A stretch of DNA of 64,000 nt from Desulfopila inferna. GTDB taxonomy: Bacteria > Desulfobacterota > Desulfobulbia > Desulfobulbales > Desulfocapsaceae. The notes under the pieces are model-generated. The model worked only from the letters and a program-made list of their open reading frames with translations, did not search any database and was not told where the DNA came from. This document shows, piece by piece, positions 28,035-37,587 of the stretch (position 1 is the first letter of the stretch; every line of letters starts with the position of its first letter). The translations under genes were made by a program, and so were the position numbers. Location of the stretch: the NCBI RefSeq assembly GCF_016919005.1, contig NZ_JAFFQE010000001.1, positions 62,001-126,000 on the forward strand, in the 5' to 3' direction.

Positions 28035-30428
28035 TTAGTTCATCATTTGATGGCGCAACAGCCTCGTCTGGATGTGTTCAAAGGTTCGCCGGCAATTATT
28101 GTGATCTCTGTTCTGGAAAAGTTTGTCGATCTTTTGAAAATCCTCTCTGGTGTATTCTGAAGTAGTATCTAGAGTTTTTACCAGGTGTTCTACCAATTGC
28201 ACCTCATCTTCGAAGATTTTTATGGGTAAATCTTTTTCAAAATCAATCAGTGCCGGACCATTGGGAGGAGTGTTCCACTCATTAAGGTCAAACATGATGG
28301 AATATACCGGCTTTAGCTGATAAAAAAAATCATACATGACACTTGAATAATCAGTAATAAGCGCATCACAATCAATAATATGCTGTTGCAGCAGTTCACT
28401 TGTCGGGGAGATTAATTCAATTTTCCGTGAGCCATTTCCAAAATCAGAAATATAATTCATCATATTGAAATGCGGTTGGAAAATGAGTTTAATATTTTTT
28501 TCTTCCAATATGTTTATCAGCAGGGATGATTGGAGAAGGCCGTGCCATACCTTATAATACAGACTATCCCGGATATTTTCTTTTTTTGCCAACCACTTCC
28601 GCCAGGTAGGAGCTACCAATATCTTTCTAATCAATTTTCCGGCAGGCTTTAAAGGAAGTTTGTCAAAGCGTGCCAGTCCGGTAACAGCTATATTTTTTTC
28701 TTCAAAACCATAGATTCGTGCAAAGGAGTTTTTTTCCATTTCATTGCTTGTCACAACCATATTGAAATAGGGATGGCGCTTCTTATAATAAGTCATAGTC
28801 TTATTACCCGAAACACCATGTTGAAGAAAAACATTACACGTTTTTCTCCATAAAAATGGAAAAATGATATAAGGGTAGGCCAATACCTTAAAGCAGTCGG
28901 TAGATAAAATTACCTTAGCCTTATGAAGTAGCCTCATGTGTTTCCATGAGAAAAGGTAAACAACGTTACCATAAGTGATAACATTTTCTACTTGCAGAGA
29001 ATCTCTTCTAATAATGTAGTAGATAGGCAGGTCCGGGTATTGCTTTCGCAGATAAATAAAAAAGTGAAGACTATTATCCTCTGCGCTTTGAGCCCACCTT
29101 TCATCGATTAGCCATACATCGTGATTGTCTTTTGCTTTAAAAAATCTGGTTACATCGAGGAAGAGGATTAGATACTTACTAAGGCAGAGTACTCCTGGAT
29201 AGCCTTGGTCAATCAGATTCCGTACAGTAATTTTCCCTCTGACCTTCCACCGTTTTAATTTATGATAAAGTTCTCGAAGTGGTACCGTCAGGTCTTCATA
29301 ATATGCAAAGTTGTCCCTTAACCTTCTATCAATTCGCAAAAGAGCATGTTGGGATGGTTCTTTTTTGAAGGACTGTAGCGGATCTGCTATTTTTTCAATG
29401 GTTGTCTTTTTTGTCAAAAGATCAAGAAACGTGGTGTTGTTGTTTTTGACCAATGAAGACAAGGCCTGTAATTCATTTTCCATTAGAAGAATAATCTTCA
29501 ATTTATCGATGTCTTTCAGGTCCGTACCTCTTAAGAGACTGTCATAATCGACATTCGCAGCAAGTAAACGAATGCACTCGATTATTTCTTTTCTTTCGTT
29601 AATATCGGCACCGATTATCACCTTCTTCAGCCTGTTACCGACTAATTTCCTCAGTTCGCTTCTCAATAGGTGCTGATAGATATTCTCCTTCCCTGCAAGA
29701 GAATAGAGTTCTGCTAATGAAAGTGTTGTCCTGACTCTATCTTTAAAAAAACTCGCTTTGATACGTCCCGTGCTGGCATTTTCTCTGGCTCTATAATTGT
29801 AAACCACCTCAGGCAGTATAGATATATTTTCAAATTTTAAAAAAGCTCTTGCACAGAAATCAAGATCCTCACCAGCAGTTTGTTCAGGAAAGATCAGCTC
29901 GTTTCTTAAAATGCTGGTCTTCTTAAAGAGTTTGTTGCAGACGCTTATATCGGAGAGAAGCGCGGGAAATTCGCTGATATCGGTATCTGTAATGAGTTTG
30001 TTAAATTGATTTTGGTGAACCGGAACTCCAATCCACTTCCTCACTTTGCTAAATGATTGTTGAATACCGATAACCATCTCCGAAGAGTGTTTTTGGGCTA
30101 TCTCATACATCTTCCGATACGCATCGGAAGGGACTGTATCATCAGAATCCAAAAAAGTAATGTATTCTCCTGAAGATTGTAATAGTGCAAGATTCCTGGC
30201 TGCACCCTGTCTTTTCCTATTCTGCCTGAATATCGAAATATTTGCATGTTGATCCCGGAAAGACAGGAGAATTTCCCAACTCCCGTCGGTGGAGCCGTCG
30301 TCTACGACTAAAATTTCAATACCATCCAGGGATTGTCTGAGAACCGAATTCAAACATTCGGGTAAATATTCTCTTGTGTTATAGACAGGTATGATAACGC
30401 TTAATTTAGGTGGTTTCGATATCAGCAT
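28035..30428 (-). CDS. GT2 fused to a CDP-glycerol glycerophosphotransferase-like domain
   Basis: A 797-residue chain. The N-terminal part is a GT2 domain (VIIPVYNTREYLPECLNSVL, then VVDDGSTDGSWE and FLDSDDTVPSDA, within residues ~1-230). A helical middle of ~200 residues follows. The C-terminal ~350 residues resemble TagB/TagF/TarF enzymes: NVFLQHGVSGNKT, VVTSNEMEKNSFARIYG, ILVAPTWRKWL, LIFQPHFNM and the ALITDYSSVMYDFF donor motif. Such enzymes transfer polyol-phosphate, mainly in Gram-positive teichoic acids and in some Gram-negative capsules. It suggests a phosphoglycerol- or phosphoribitol-type decoration, or a chain joined by phosphodiesters, in this exported glycan. No CDP-glycerol synthesis gene is visible in the window. 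Confidence 0.87.
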   Translation of the reverse strand: MLISKPPKLSVIIPVYNTREYLPECLNSVLRQSLDGIEILVVDDGSTDGSWEILLSFRDQHANISIFRQNRKRQGAARNLALLQSSGEYITFLDSDDTVPSDAYRKMYEIAQKHSSEMVIGIQQSFSKVRKWIGVPVHQNQFNKLITDTDISEFPALLSDISVCNKLFKKTSILRNELIFPEQTAGEDLDFCARAFLKFENISILPEVVYNYRARENASTGRIKASFFKDRVRTTLSLAELYSLAGKENIYQHLLRSELRKLVGNRLKKVIIGADINERKEIIECIRLLAANVDYDSLLRGTDLKDIDKLKIILLMENELQALSSLVKNNNTTFLDLLTKKTTIEKIADPLQSFKKEPSQHALLRIDRRLRDNFAYYEDLTVPLRELYHKLKRWKVRGKITVRNLIDQGYPGVLCLSKYLILFLDVTRFFKAKDNHDVWLIDERWAQSAEDNSLHFFIYLRKQYPDLPIYYIIRRDSLQVENVITYGNVVYLFSWKHMRLLHKAKVILSTDCFKVLAYPYIIFPFLWRKTCNVFLQHGVSGNKTMTYYKKRHPYFNMVVTSNEMEKNSFARIYGFEEKNIAVTGLARFDKLPLKPAGKLIRKILVAPTWRKWLAKKENIRDSLYYKVWHGLLQSSLLINILEEKNIKLIFQPHFNMMNYISDFGNGSRKIELISPTSELLQQHIIDCDALITDYSSVMYDFFYQLKPVYSIMFDLNEWNTPPNGPALIDFEKDLPIKIFEDEVQLVEHLVKTLDTTSEYTREDFQKIDKLFQNRDHNNCRRTFEHIQTRLLRHQMMN

Positions 30429-30474
30429 CTTTGCATAAACATTGATTCTAGTGATATTTGATTAAACTCAGGTT

Positions 30475-32406
30475 TCAGGATTGCTGATATTCAATTTTAT
30501 TTGTTGCCAGCCACGCTTTAGGATTTCTACAAAAATCAGCGTAAGAGGATAATACCGCTTCCGTTTGTCCATCTTGAAGAACTTGTCCCTTGTGGAGCCA
30601 AATTACCCTTGAACACATCTTTTTTATCTGCTCTGGGCTATGGGAGATAAGAATTATCGTTTTGGTCCTCTCCCGCATGACTTTCATTCGTTCATTGGCT
30701 TTCTCCTTGAAAGCGGCATCACCTGTGGACATTACTTCATCAAGAATCAGGATGTCGGGACTTACAGCCGTGGCTACAGCAAACCCCAAACGACTCCGCA
30801 TTCCGGCAGAATAGGTTCGGACCGGCTGGTCCATGAAGTCTTCCAACTCTGCGAAAGATTCAATATCCGGCAAATTATGTAGAATTTCCTTTTTAGATAA
30901 GCCAAGCAACGCACCATTGATAAATACATTATCACGGCCTGTAAGTTCATTCTGGAATCCCAGACCTATCGACAGGAGTTGAATCCGTCCGTAAGTCGTC
31001 ACTGTGCCATTATCAGGTGAGAGGGCTCCCGAAATCACCATTGAAATGGTACTCTTTCCGGAACCATTACGACCAATAATCCCGATGGTTTCTCCTTCAT
31101 TAACTGTAAAAGAAATATCATGAAGAGCTTTAAACTCTGTCGGGACATTTTTTTTAAAAGAAAAAAAAGGGATATTGCTCCTTCGGTAAGAAAGGCTGAC
31201 TTTTCTTAAAACAATAGATGGCGGACTTGGAGCAGCTTCGGCGATGTTCTTCTGATTATCTGAAGTAGATTCATCATCTTGAATAGGTGGAGATTTATCA
31301 GCGAGCGGAGTTACAATATCTGAGACAATGTTTTCGCATGTATTCGTTTTTGATTGATCTGTTACTGATGTCGTCTTGTTTGCCTTGGTAACTGGTATAT
31401 AAGGATCAAATTCGACTCGCTTGCCGTTTAAAAAGAAGAGTAACTCATCTGACTGATATTCTTTAAGCTTCTGCGGAAGTGGAGATAGAAAGAAAACTCT
31501 GGGCTGTTGGAATTGTTCCAGGTTAGGAAAGAAAATTTTCTCATTGTTCTGTTTGCCGGTTTTAGAGTCAAGAGAGATAATATGTGAAGGAAAATGCTCA
31601 GCGTCTTTGTTCCATACGCCTGAGAAAACAGTATTATCAATGACTGTTAATCCTCTGACAAACTGCTTTTCCTGGGAAGGGCCTGTTTCATAATGTTCAA
31701 GAAAAGATTTCCATATGCAATTTTCAGAGAATACTCCGGAACTATTGACCGTATACGATGTGATCGTGTTATCATTGCAATCTTGAATAATTAAATTTCC
31801 ATCAGCAAAACCGCAGCTATGAGGAGCGCGAATATCAGTTAACAAAGACCTGCCGGTGTCGAAATTAATCACGGCGCCTTTAGTAGAGTTGTTCAAAGAT
31901 GATACTGTAATAAAGATCTTTCCATTACCATCTTCTGTGAGATGACGAATATGCCCATACCTGAATTTCTTATCGGCCTTTTTGGGCAAAGGAAATAGCG
32001 CAGGAGCTAAGTCATGAAGAAAATGACGTTTTATAAAATCTCCATGCAGAGAAAGCTCATCAATGGAATTAAACAAATTATTTGCAGCAAAAATTCTATT
32101 TCTAGTGGAAGAGGCAAGGATTCCTAACAAATTACCACCTAAAAGCCACTCTTTAAGCAAAATTTCTTTGCTCAAATTGAAAAGAGGTGAATCCTTTTTA
32201 AATTGAACGGTATAGATGCGAATAGAGGTTGGAGTCGTGATATAAATTTTGTCATCCAAAAGGGATATTCCGCGCAGGTGACGTGGATTAGTCAATTCGG
32301 AAAAATTATCCACCTGAAGATAAATGAGACCTGAAATTGAATCTACAAGAGCAAGCCCACCCATGTCGCTTAAGGGAGAGTGTAGTGTTGCCAGGAATAC
32401 TGTCAT
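30475..32406 (-). CDS. wzt: Wzt/KpsT-like ABC ATPase with a large N-terminal propeller-like extension
   Basis: A 643-residue ATPase subunit of an ABC-2 polysaccharide exporter. The ATPase covers residues ~398-643: Walker A IGIIGRNGSGKST near 440, LSIGLGFQNELTGRDNV, the signature YSAGMRSRLGFAVA near 530, Walker B DILILDEVMSTGD near 552 and the H-loop IILISHS. Residues 1-~335 are an unusual extension made of repeated short beta-like units (IYLQVDNFSELTNPRHLRG, ILASSTRNRIFAANN, HLTEDGNGKIFITVSS, GNLIIQDCNDNTITSY), resembling a beta-propeller; a polar, low-complexity linker of ~60 residues joins them. The C-terminal carbohydrate-binding domain found in many O-antigen Wzt proteins is missing. The extension could replace it as a glycan sensor. 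The permease gene lies just upstream. Confidence 0.88.
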   Translation of the reverse strand: MTVFLATLHSPLSDMGGLALVDSISGLIYLQVDNFSELTNPRHLRGISLLDDKIYITTPTSIRIYTVQFKKDSPLFNLSKEILLKEWLLGGNLLGILASSTRNRIFAANNLFNSIDELSLHGDFIKRHFLHDLAPALFPLPKKADKKFRYGHIRHLTEDGNGKIFITVSSLNNSTKGAVINFDTGRSLLTDIRAPHSCGFADGNLIIQDCNDNTITSYTVNSSGVFSENCIWKSFLEHYETGPSQEKQFVRGLTVIDNTVFSGVWNKDAEHFPSHIISLDSKTGKQNNEKIFFPNLEQFQQPRVFFLSPLPQKLKEYQSDELLFFLNGKRVEFDPYIPVTKANKTTSVTDQSKTNTCENIVSDIVTPLADKSPPIQDDESTSDNQKNIAEAAPSPPSIVLRKVSLSYRRSNIPFFSFKKNVPTEFKALHDISFTVNEGETIGIIGRNGSGKSTISMVISGALSPDNGTVTTYGRIQLLSIGLGFQNELTGRDNVFINGALLGLSKKEILHNLPDIESFAELEDFMDQPVRTYSAGMRSRLGFAVATAVSPDILILDEVMSTGDAAFKEKANERMKVMRERTKTIILISHSPEQIKKMCSRVIWLHKGQVLQDGQTEAVLSSYADFCRNPKAWLATNKIEYQQS

Positions 32407-32489
32407 GAGATTAGCAAAATAAAAATTGACGTTTCGGGCATATTATGAGGAAAATCTTGTTTAGTGGTGGTCATGGAATATAGCTATTT

Positions 32490-33275
32490 TTATAGCATCT
32501 TTATAATTTTTGAAGAATTGAGACGCAACCAAATCAATCCGAATTGTACAACAAACAATACAAATACAACGAGAATTAAAAAGCCACGCCAATCATACAT
32601 CTGACCAAACAACAAAACCTCACGCGCTGCAGGAAGTATCCAAACCATCGGATTGAGTTGCAGTATTATTTTTATATAATCCGGGATAGATTGAGATTCC
32701 AGTAATCTTGAAGCAGGATAAAGAATAGGGCTAAGGAAGAAGCCCGCTCTTAAAATATAAGATATAAATTTTCCTGTATCTGCAAAAAAAACATTAATAA
32801 CAGAGACAAATAATCCGAGACCATAGCTGAGCAATCCAATCACACAGAGGAGCGGAAGGATTGCCAGAGTGGCAACGTTTGTCACGGAAAAATTGAAGGA
32901 AATAATTATAACCATGCCTATCATTGCAAAGAAAAAATGCGTAAAAATGGGAATAGCTACAAGAATTGGTAAAGGGAAAGCTATTTGCCGAATGATTCGT
33001 TTATTACTTGGAATAACATTGATAGTTCCGCTGAGAGCTCTTGTAAAAAACTGCCAGCAGACAATCCCACTTAAGACGAACAAATGATAATTTTCTCCTC
33101 CTCTGCCGAAAACTCCTTTTATAAGAAAATAGTAGATACTCATCATAATAATGGGATCCAGGATCCACCAGAGCCAGCCTAATTTTGTGGTAAGAACAGT
33201 GGTGCGAATATTCACCCCTACTAAAACTTTAAATGCCTGGAAGTGATGTGTAAGTTTACGGGCAAGCTCTATCAT
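32490..33275 (-). CDS. wzm: ABC-2 polysaccharide exporter permease Wzm
   Basis: A 261-residue membrane protein with about six hydrophobic segments, the correct length for Wzm/TagG/KpsM permeases. The N-terminal RTTVLTTKLGWLWWILDPIIMM segment is characteristic, as is YHLFVLSGIVCWQFFTRALS. With the downstream ATPase it should move a completed, undecaprenyl-linked glycan across the inner membrane, before ligation or further export. The 83-base gap to the ATPase gene is consistent with one operon. Confidence 0.92.
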   Translation of the reverse strand: MIELARKLTHHFQAFKVLVGVNIRTTVLTTKLGWLWWILDPIIMMSIYYFLIKGVFGRGGENYHLFVLSGIVCWQFFTRALSGTINVIPSNKRIIRQIAFPLPILVAIPIFTHFFFAMIGMVIIISFNFSVTNVATLAILPLLCVIGLLSYGLGLFVSVINVFFADTGKFISYILRAGFFLSPILYPASRLLESQSIPDYIKIILQLNPMVWILPAAREVLLFGQMYDWRGFLILVVFVLFVVQFGLIWLRLNSSKIIKML

Positions 33276-33309
33276 GGATTAACTGCTTTTCTTTTCATAT
33301 TTCTCTTGC

Positions 33310-36294
33310 TTAAGCTTCAAGAAGCTCTAAAAAAATATCTCTATACTGCGATTGTAATTTATTTTTGTCGAAATGATTCTCAGCATAACTCCTTGCGTTT
33401 TCAGCAAGTGTATTAGCTAAGGAAATGTCATCATGCAAGAATATAATCTGTTTGGCAAGATGTACGGCGTCAAGTTCTGTCAGCAGTGCTTCGACTCCAT
33501 CAGTGAACGTATTTTTAAAAATATGTTTTGATAAGATGCAGGGTTTCCCCATAGCCATAGCTTCCAAAACAACCTGAGGCATACCTTCAGTCCTGGAACT
33601 CAAAATAACAGCATCAGCACTTTCATAAAGCTCAGGAAGTTTTGCAGTCTCTATAAAACCTAAATAATTCCTGTTTCCTTCTTTTTTTACTGTAAAATTA
33701 CCGGCAAAAAGGAATTGTAATTTGGGGTGCGTCTTCTCAATTATCTTTGCTGCATTTTCAATGATATCATATCCTTTTTCTTTAGAATTTCTGCCGACAA
33801 AGAGAAAAGATTGAACCGGTTTTTTCAATTTTGACAGTGAGGGGTTGAATACTTTTAAGTCTATACCTCTTAAGGCAATACGCACTATATCTTTGTTTGC
33901 GCATTGTCCTATTATTCTTTCGCGTTCCCATGGTGACATGGCTATAATCCGATCAGCCCTGCTAAAGCCTAGCATCTCTTTTCTTCTGTCTTCCCGGAAC
34001 TGCGCACAATTCTTATGGTAATTTTTACCGAGATACTTTCCCAAAGCAATCCTGCTGGCTATTTCATCTCCGGCTACTCTGATTACAGAATGAATATTTA
34101 GCAATTTTGCAATATATGTGAGGCTATAGCCAAAAACTACACCGCCAAAAACATTTGTTAAAATATCTGCGGCAATGTTGTTGGCGCAATTTTTACCTCC
34201 TTGGATCCAGTAGCTATATGGATCAACGCCATCTCTGGGGGGGAGCTCATGAAATACTACATTATAATCATCTTGTAATGTCTTGATGCCTGGGCGTGCA
34301 AATTCAGGAACAGGACTGGTGAGCATATGGATGGAAAAATGATCCAACAAAGGCTCGAAAAGATCCGGAAAAATATACTTTACACGATTTTGCCAGACCC
34401 CTTCACGAAACCATCCTGGGCCTATATAGAGAATCACTGGTTTTGTGGAACGCAGTTTTGTGACTGGTTTAGCACATTCTTGAAATCCCACCAAATTTAT
34501 ATCGAAATTTGAAATACCTGCACCTGGAATAAGAATAGAAGCTTTTTTCAGGATGGCATTATTTTTTTTCCAGGTATGACTGTCATCCTCTCGCCGGGAG
34601 GCGATTACATTATTCTGATCAAAAGAATAAAAGGCCAGATCGTGTCGCGAAGCCTGAATAAGAAAAGCTGAGTCAGCCGATCCAAAAACATTATTGAGAT
34701 AGCCCTGGCGACGAAGCACATCTGTTTTACCTGCTATAGTATTCCCTCCAAGCCATAGCTTGCCGGTATGAAGGGCTTCATTTGGCAATTTAGATAGTTG
34801 TGGCGTGGAAGTTTGGCGAAAATATACTTCTTTGTCTTGTTCAAAATAAAGATGCACTGGAGGCTTGCCAAAAATATCAGCATCAACTGAATTGAGATGA
34901 AGCATCATATCAGCAAGATAGTTTTCCGAATAGTAGTCGTCGTCATCCATGCGGAAACAATAGGAACCATTGGCGGCATGAGCGCCACTGTTGAGGCAGG
35001 CACCTGCATAGTTTTCCATTGGCTGCGTCAGCAGTTGAATGTTGGAATTTGATGTCCTTTCCACAGCTTCGTCAACAAGCTGGAACTTATCATTGATGCC
35101 GTTATATACGATGACCAAATCTTTAGCCGGATATGACTGTTTCAAAAATGTATCAAGGACATGTTGAATATTCTCCGGTCTTCTCGTGGGAGTGATAACT
35201 GTTACCTGCGGCAAATCAGCATGAACGGGACTTATGCGGATTGTATCGAGGATTTGCTTTAAGCGTTGCGCAAATGTATGATTTTGATGGGTATCCCTCC
35301 AAACCTGTTGCGCCACCTCTTCCCGATAATGTGTTTCTTCGAGCAGACGGGACAAATTTGTCCGAAAAGCAGTTTCGTTGCCTGCTTCCAGTACCATTCC
35401 CTTTCTAATGTCATGTTCTTCAAACTCGCCAAAGTGCACTACCGGAACTCGACATCCTAATGCTTCAATGGCCATCCAGCTTTGTGTTGTCGGAGTTGCC
35501 AATGACATTTCAAAGGATATTTGGCTCTTGCAGAATTTTAATATGTTAATTCTGTCAAATCCACCGACACATCCAAGTATCTGGTCTCTCGATCCAGGTA
35601 GATCAGATAATTTTTCCTCAAAGATCAAATTAAGGGAATCTATGATTTTGATATTGAAGTCATCGAGATTTTGAAAAGGAAGATGTTGACCATAATGAAG
35701 CAGATCCGCCCAACCGTCAAAAATCACATCAATCTCTAATAGAGAATGATCATAGTCCCGGATGGGGTTATGCCATATGGGTTGAATCGCAGGAGGGAGC
35801 GTCTCTGATGACCTCCCTTCATTTAACAGTAATTGAGTTTCCAGGGGATCAGCACAAAAAATGTATGCAAAGGAAGGCAAAATATTTTTGTAACTATCAT
35901 GATAAACATGATCTTCAGTGAACCAATAAACACATGGAATATCGTTTTTTTGAGCGAGCAGTAATACATTCTGCAGCTCTTCCATTTGCTTGTTTTCTGT
36001 TGTCTGGGCCTGCTGCCAGTGGCCTGTGAAACTTCTTTGACAGGATTCGACAAGTATGAAGTCTAACGCTCCATTCTCAATTATAAGTGAATAGTTATGA
36101 GGGGTTAAGGGAAATAGATGTCCCTCGAACCGTAGTCCCTGAAACAACCGCTCCTCGACGATTACACCAATGCGCAAAGAGGTTTTTGCGAGCCTCTGTG
36201 AACGATTCAATACGGGAAAAGGTGGAACCCAATAATGGATATGTTCATTAAATGTATTAGAGTAATTTGTCTTGGTTATGGAAGATTTTTTCAT
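33310..36294 (-). CDS. Three-domain glycosyltransferase (CgeB-like + GT2 + GT4)
   Basis: A 994-residue chain. Residues ~14-350 resemble CgeB/DUF3880-type GT-B proteins, beginning with IHYWVPPFPVLNRSQRLAK and LRIGVIVEERLFQGLRFEG. A GT2 domain starts at ~360 (VTVITPTRRPENIQHVL) with its metal site in FRMDDDDYYSENYL. A GT4 domain follows from ~621 (ILYIGPGWFREGVW), with VGRNSKEKGYDII and the donor motif TEGMPQVVLEAMAMGKP near 905. It may add several sugars in a row. It shares its first two domains with the protein at 40935-42746, so the two genes come from a duplication with gain or loss of the GT4 part. Confidence 0.85.
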   Translation of the reverse strand: MKKSSITKTNYSNTFNEHIHYWVPPFPVLNRSQRLAKTSLRIGVIVEERLFQGLRFEGHLFPLTPHNYSLIIENGALDFILVESCQRSFTGHWQQAQTTENKQMEELQNVLLLAQKNDIPCVYWFTEDHVYHDSYKNILPSFAYIFCADPLETQLLLNEGRSSETLPPAIQPIWHNPIRDYDHSLLEIDVIFDGWADLLHYGQHLPFQNLDDFNIKIIDSLNLIFEEKLSDLPGSRDQILGCVGGFDRINILKFCKSQISFEMSLATPTTQSWMAIEALGCRVPVVHFGEFEEHDIRKGMVLEAGNETAFRTNLSRLLEETHYREEVAQQVWRDTHQNHTFAQRLKQILDTIRISPVHADLPQVTVITPTRRPENIQHVLDTFLKQSYPAKDLVIVYNGINDKFQLVDEAVERTSNSNIQLLTQPMENYAGACLNSGAHAANGSYCFRMDDDDYYSENYLADMMLHLNSVDADIFGKPPVHLYFEQDKEVYFRQTSTPQLSKLPNEALHTGKLWLGGNTIAGKTDVLRRQGYLNNVFGSADSAFLIQASRHDLAFYSFDQNNVIASRREDDSHTWKKNNAILKKASILIPGAGISNFDINLVGFQECAKPVTKLRSTKPVILYIGPGWFREGVWQNRVKYIFPDLFEPLLDHFSIHMLTSPVPEFARPGIKTLQDDYNVVFHELPPRDGVDPYSYWIQGGKNCANNIAADILTNVFGGVVFGYSLTYIAKLLNIHSVIRVAGDEIASRIALGKYLGKNYHKNCAQFREDRRKEMLGFSRADRIIAMSPWERERIIGQCANKDIVRIALRGIDLKVFNPSLSKLKKPVQSFLFVGRNSKEKGYDIIENAAKIIEKTHPKLQFLFAGNFTVKKEGNRNYLGFIETAKLPELYESADAVILSSRTEGMPQVVLEAMAMGKPCILSKHIFKNTFTDGVEALLTELDAVHLAKQIIFLHDDISLANTLAENARSYAENHFDKNKLQSQYRDIFLELLEA

Positions 36295-36333
36295 TATAGC
36301 GGCGCGTAAAAGATATTAATAAACTTCAGCATT

Positions 36334-37587
36334 TTAGTTTTTTACAGCGCGAGAGGCGAGAAGGACACGTAAAAGATAAAGAGGAAAAAGGAGGGTATTT
36401 TTACCTGGCTTAACTACAGCTTTGACAAGTATAAGCCCGACTTTAAAAGAAGTAGAAGTTTTCAGAGTAAAAAGTTCCTTTCTATTTCGATCAAGTTCAG
36501 GCTCTATTGCTTCTAACTTCCTCTGTGTATCCTGTAGTTCTTTGGCCTTTACAGATAGCCTTATTCGTAAATGTTCATTTTGATCGGAAAGATCTTTGCA
36601 CTCTATTATGTATTTTTGAATGTCCCCAACATATTGTACTTTCTCTTCATAAGACTTCTGTAATTTTGGCTCTACTGCTTCTAACTTCTTCTTTGTTTTC
36701 TGGTTAACAGACCTATTTTGTTGTCGGTAGAATTGTTGGGCCATCATTGGCCATCCAGAAAATTCCGCCATGGCTTTTCGGCACTCCACAACAACATCCA
36801 TGAGTTTCCGTCGGTCAAAAGAATCCCCATGGCAATTCTGCAATACAGAATAAAGCTTTATTACATAGCGGTTTTTTATTTCATAATCATTATATACTGC
36901 CCGATTGAGCTGGGGTTTGACGCAATCGTTCATAGCATCTGAAACACTTCTTTCATTGCCCCAATACTCAGCCAACCCGGTATACTGCAAAAGTTGACTG
37001 CCTATCATTGCTGCCTTTTCTGAAAACCAGTCTTCATAATGAACAATGAAACAATTGCCTCCGGTATGATAAAGTGCTTCACAATTACGGTGAAGCCATG
37101 TCAGTTCCGCTATCTGTGGAGAATCACCGTATTGCTTATGCAAAGAGACCACAGTGCTTTGGGGATTACGCACTGTCAAAACATACTTTGGGACTATTTT
37201 GTATTTATTAAAGACTCGCGTCCATATTGGAAGAAGATTTGGTGTTCTGGGATCTTTAAACCCCCAGATCGTTGAAGTCTTGTTAATGTTTTTGAAAACT
37301 ATACTGTGTACGTCATTATGAAAAGAGCTGATGTTTTGATTTTTTAAAAAATCTACAGGAAAAGGGAGATAAGGATGACAACTTAATTTAGAAAGAAAAT
37401 TTTTTTGAATTTCCACAATTTCTGCATCTTCAAAAAAACCTGCAGGGTTTTGTTCAGATAAGGGGACCTCCTTCTCAGAAAGGCTCATTCCCAAAATGTT
37501 TAAAATTCTGGTTAAAAGGGATGTTCCTGTTCTCCCAGCACCTAGAACGACAATAATTCTATTTTCTGTGCTTGATTGAGTGTTCAT
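36334..37587 (-). CDS. Sulfotransferase family protein with C-terminal coiled coil
   Basis: A 417-residue protein. The N-terminus has the 5'-phosphosulfate-binding loop VLGAGRTGTSLLTRIL (residues ~14-29), and TSTIWGFKDPRTPNLLPIW and YVLTVRNPQSTVVSLHKQY contain the 3'-phosphate-binding Arg/Ser region typical of PAPS-dependent sulfotransferases. After about residue 290 there is a predicted coiled coil (KLEAVEPKLQKSYEEK, KELQDTQRKLEAIEPELD) and a short hydrophobic end. It probably sulfates a sugar of the glycan being made. It overlaps the next gene's start by four bases. No PAPS synthesis gene is seen here. Confidence 0.85.
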   Translation of the reverse strand: MNTQSSTENRIIVVLGAGRTGTSLLTRILNILGMSLSEKEVPLSEQNPAGFFEDAEIVEIQKNFLSKLSCHPYLPFPVDFLKNQNISSFHNDVHSIVFKNINKTSTIWGFKDPRTPNLLPIWTRVFNKYKIVPKYVLTVRNPQSTVVSLHKQYGDSPQIAELTWLHRNCEALYHTGGNCFIVHYEDWFSEKAAMIGSQLLQYTGLAEYWGNERSVSDAMNDCVKPQLNRAVYNDYEIKNRYVIKLYSVLQNCHGDSFDRRKLMDVVVECRKAMAEFSGWPMMAQQFYRQQNRSVNQKTKKKLEAVEPKLQKSYEEKVQYVGDIQKYIIECKDLSDQNEHLRIRLSVKAKELQDTQRKLEAIEPELDRNRKELFTLKTSTSFKVGLILVKAVVKPGKNTLLFPLYLLRVLLASRAVKN

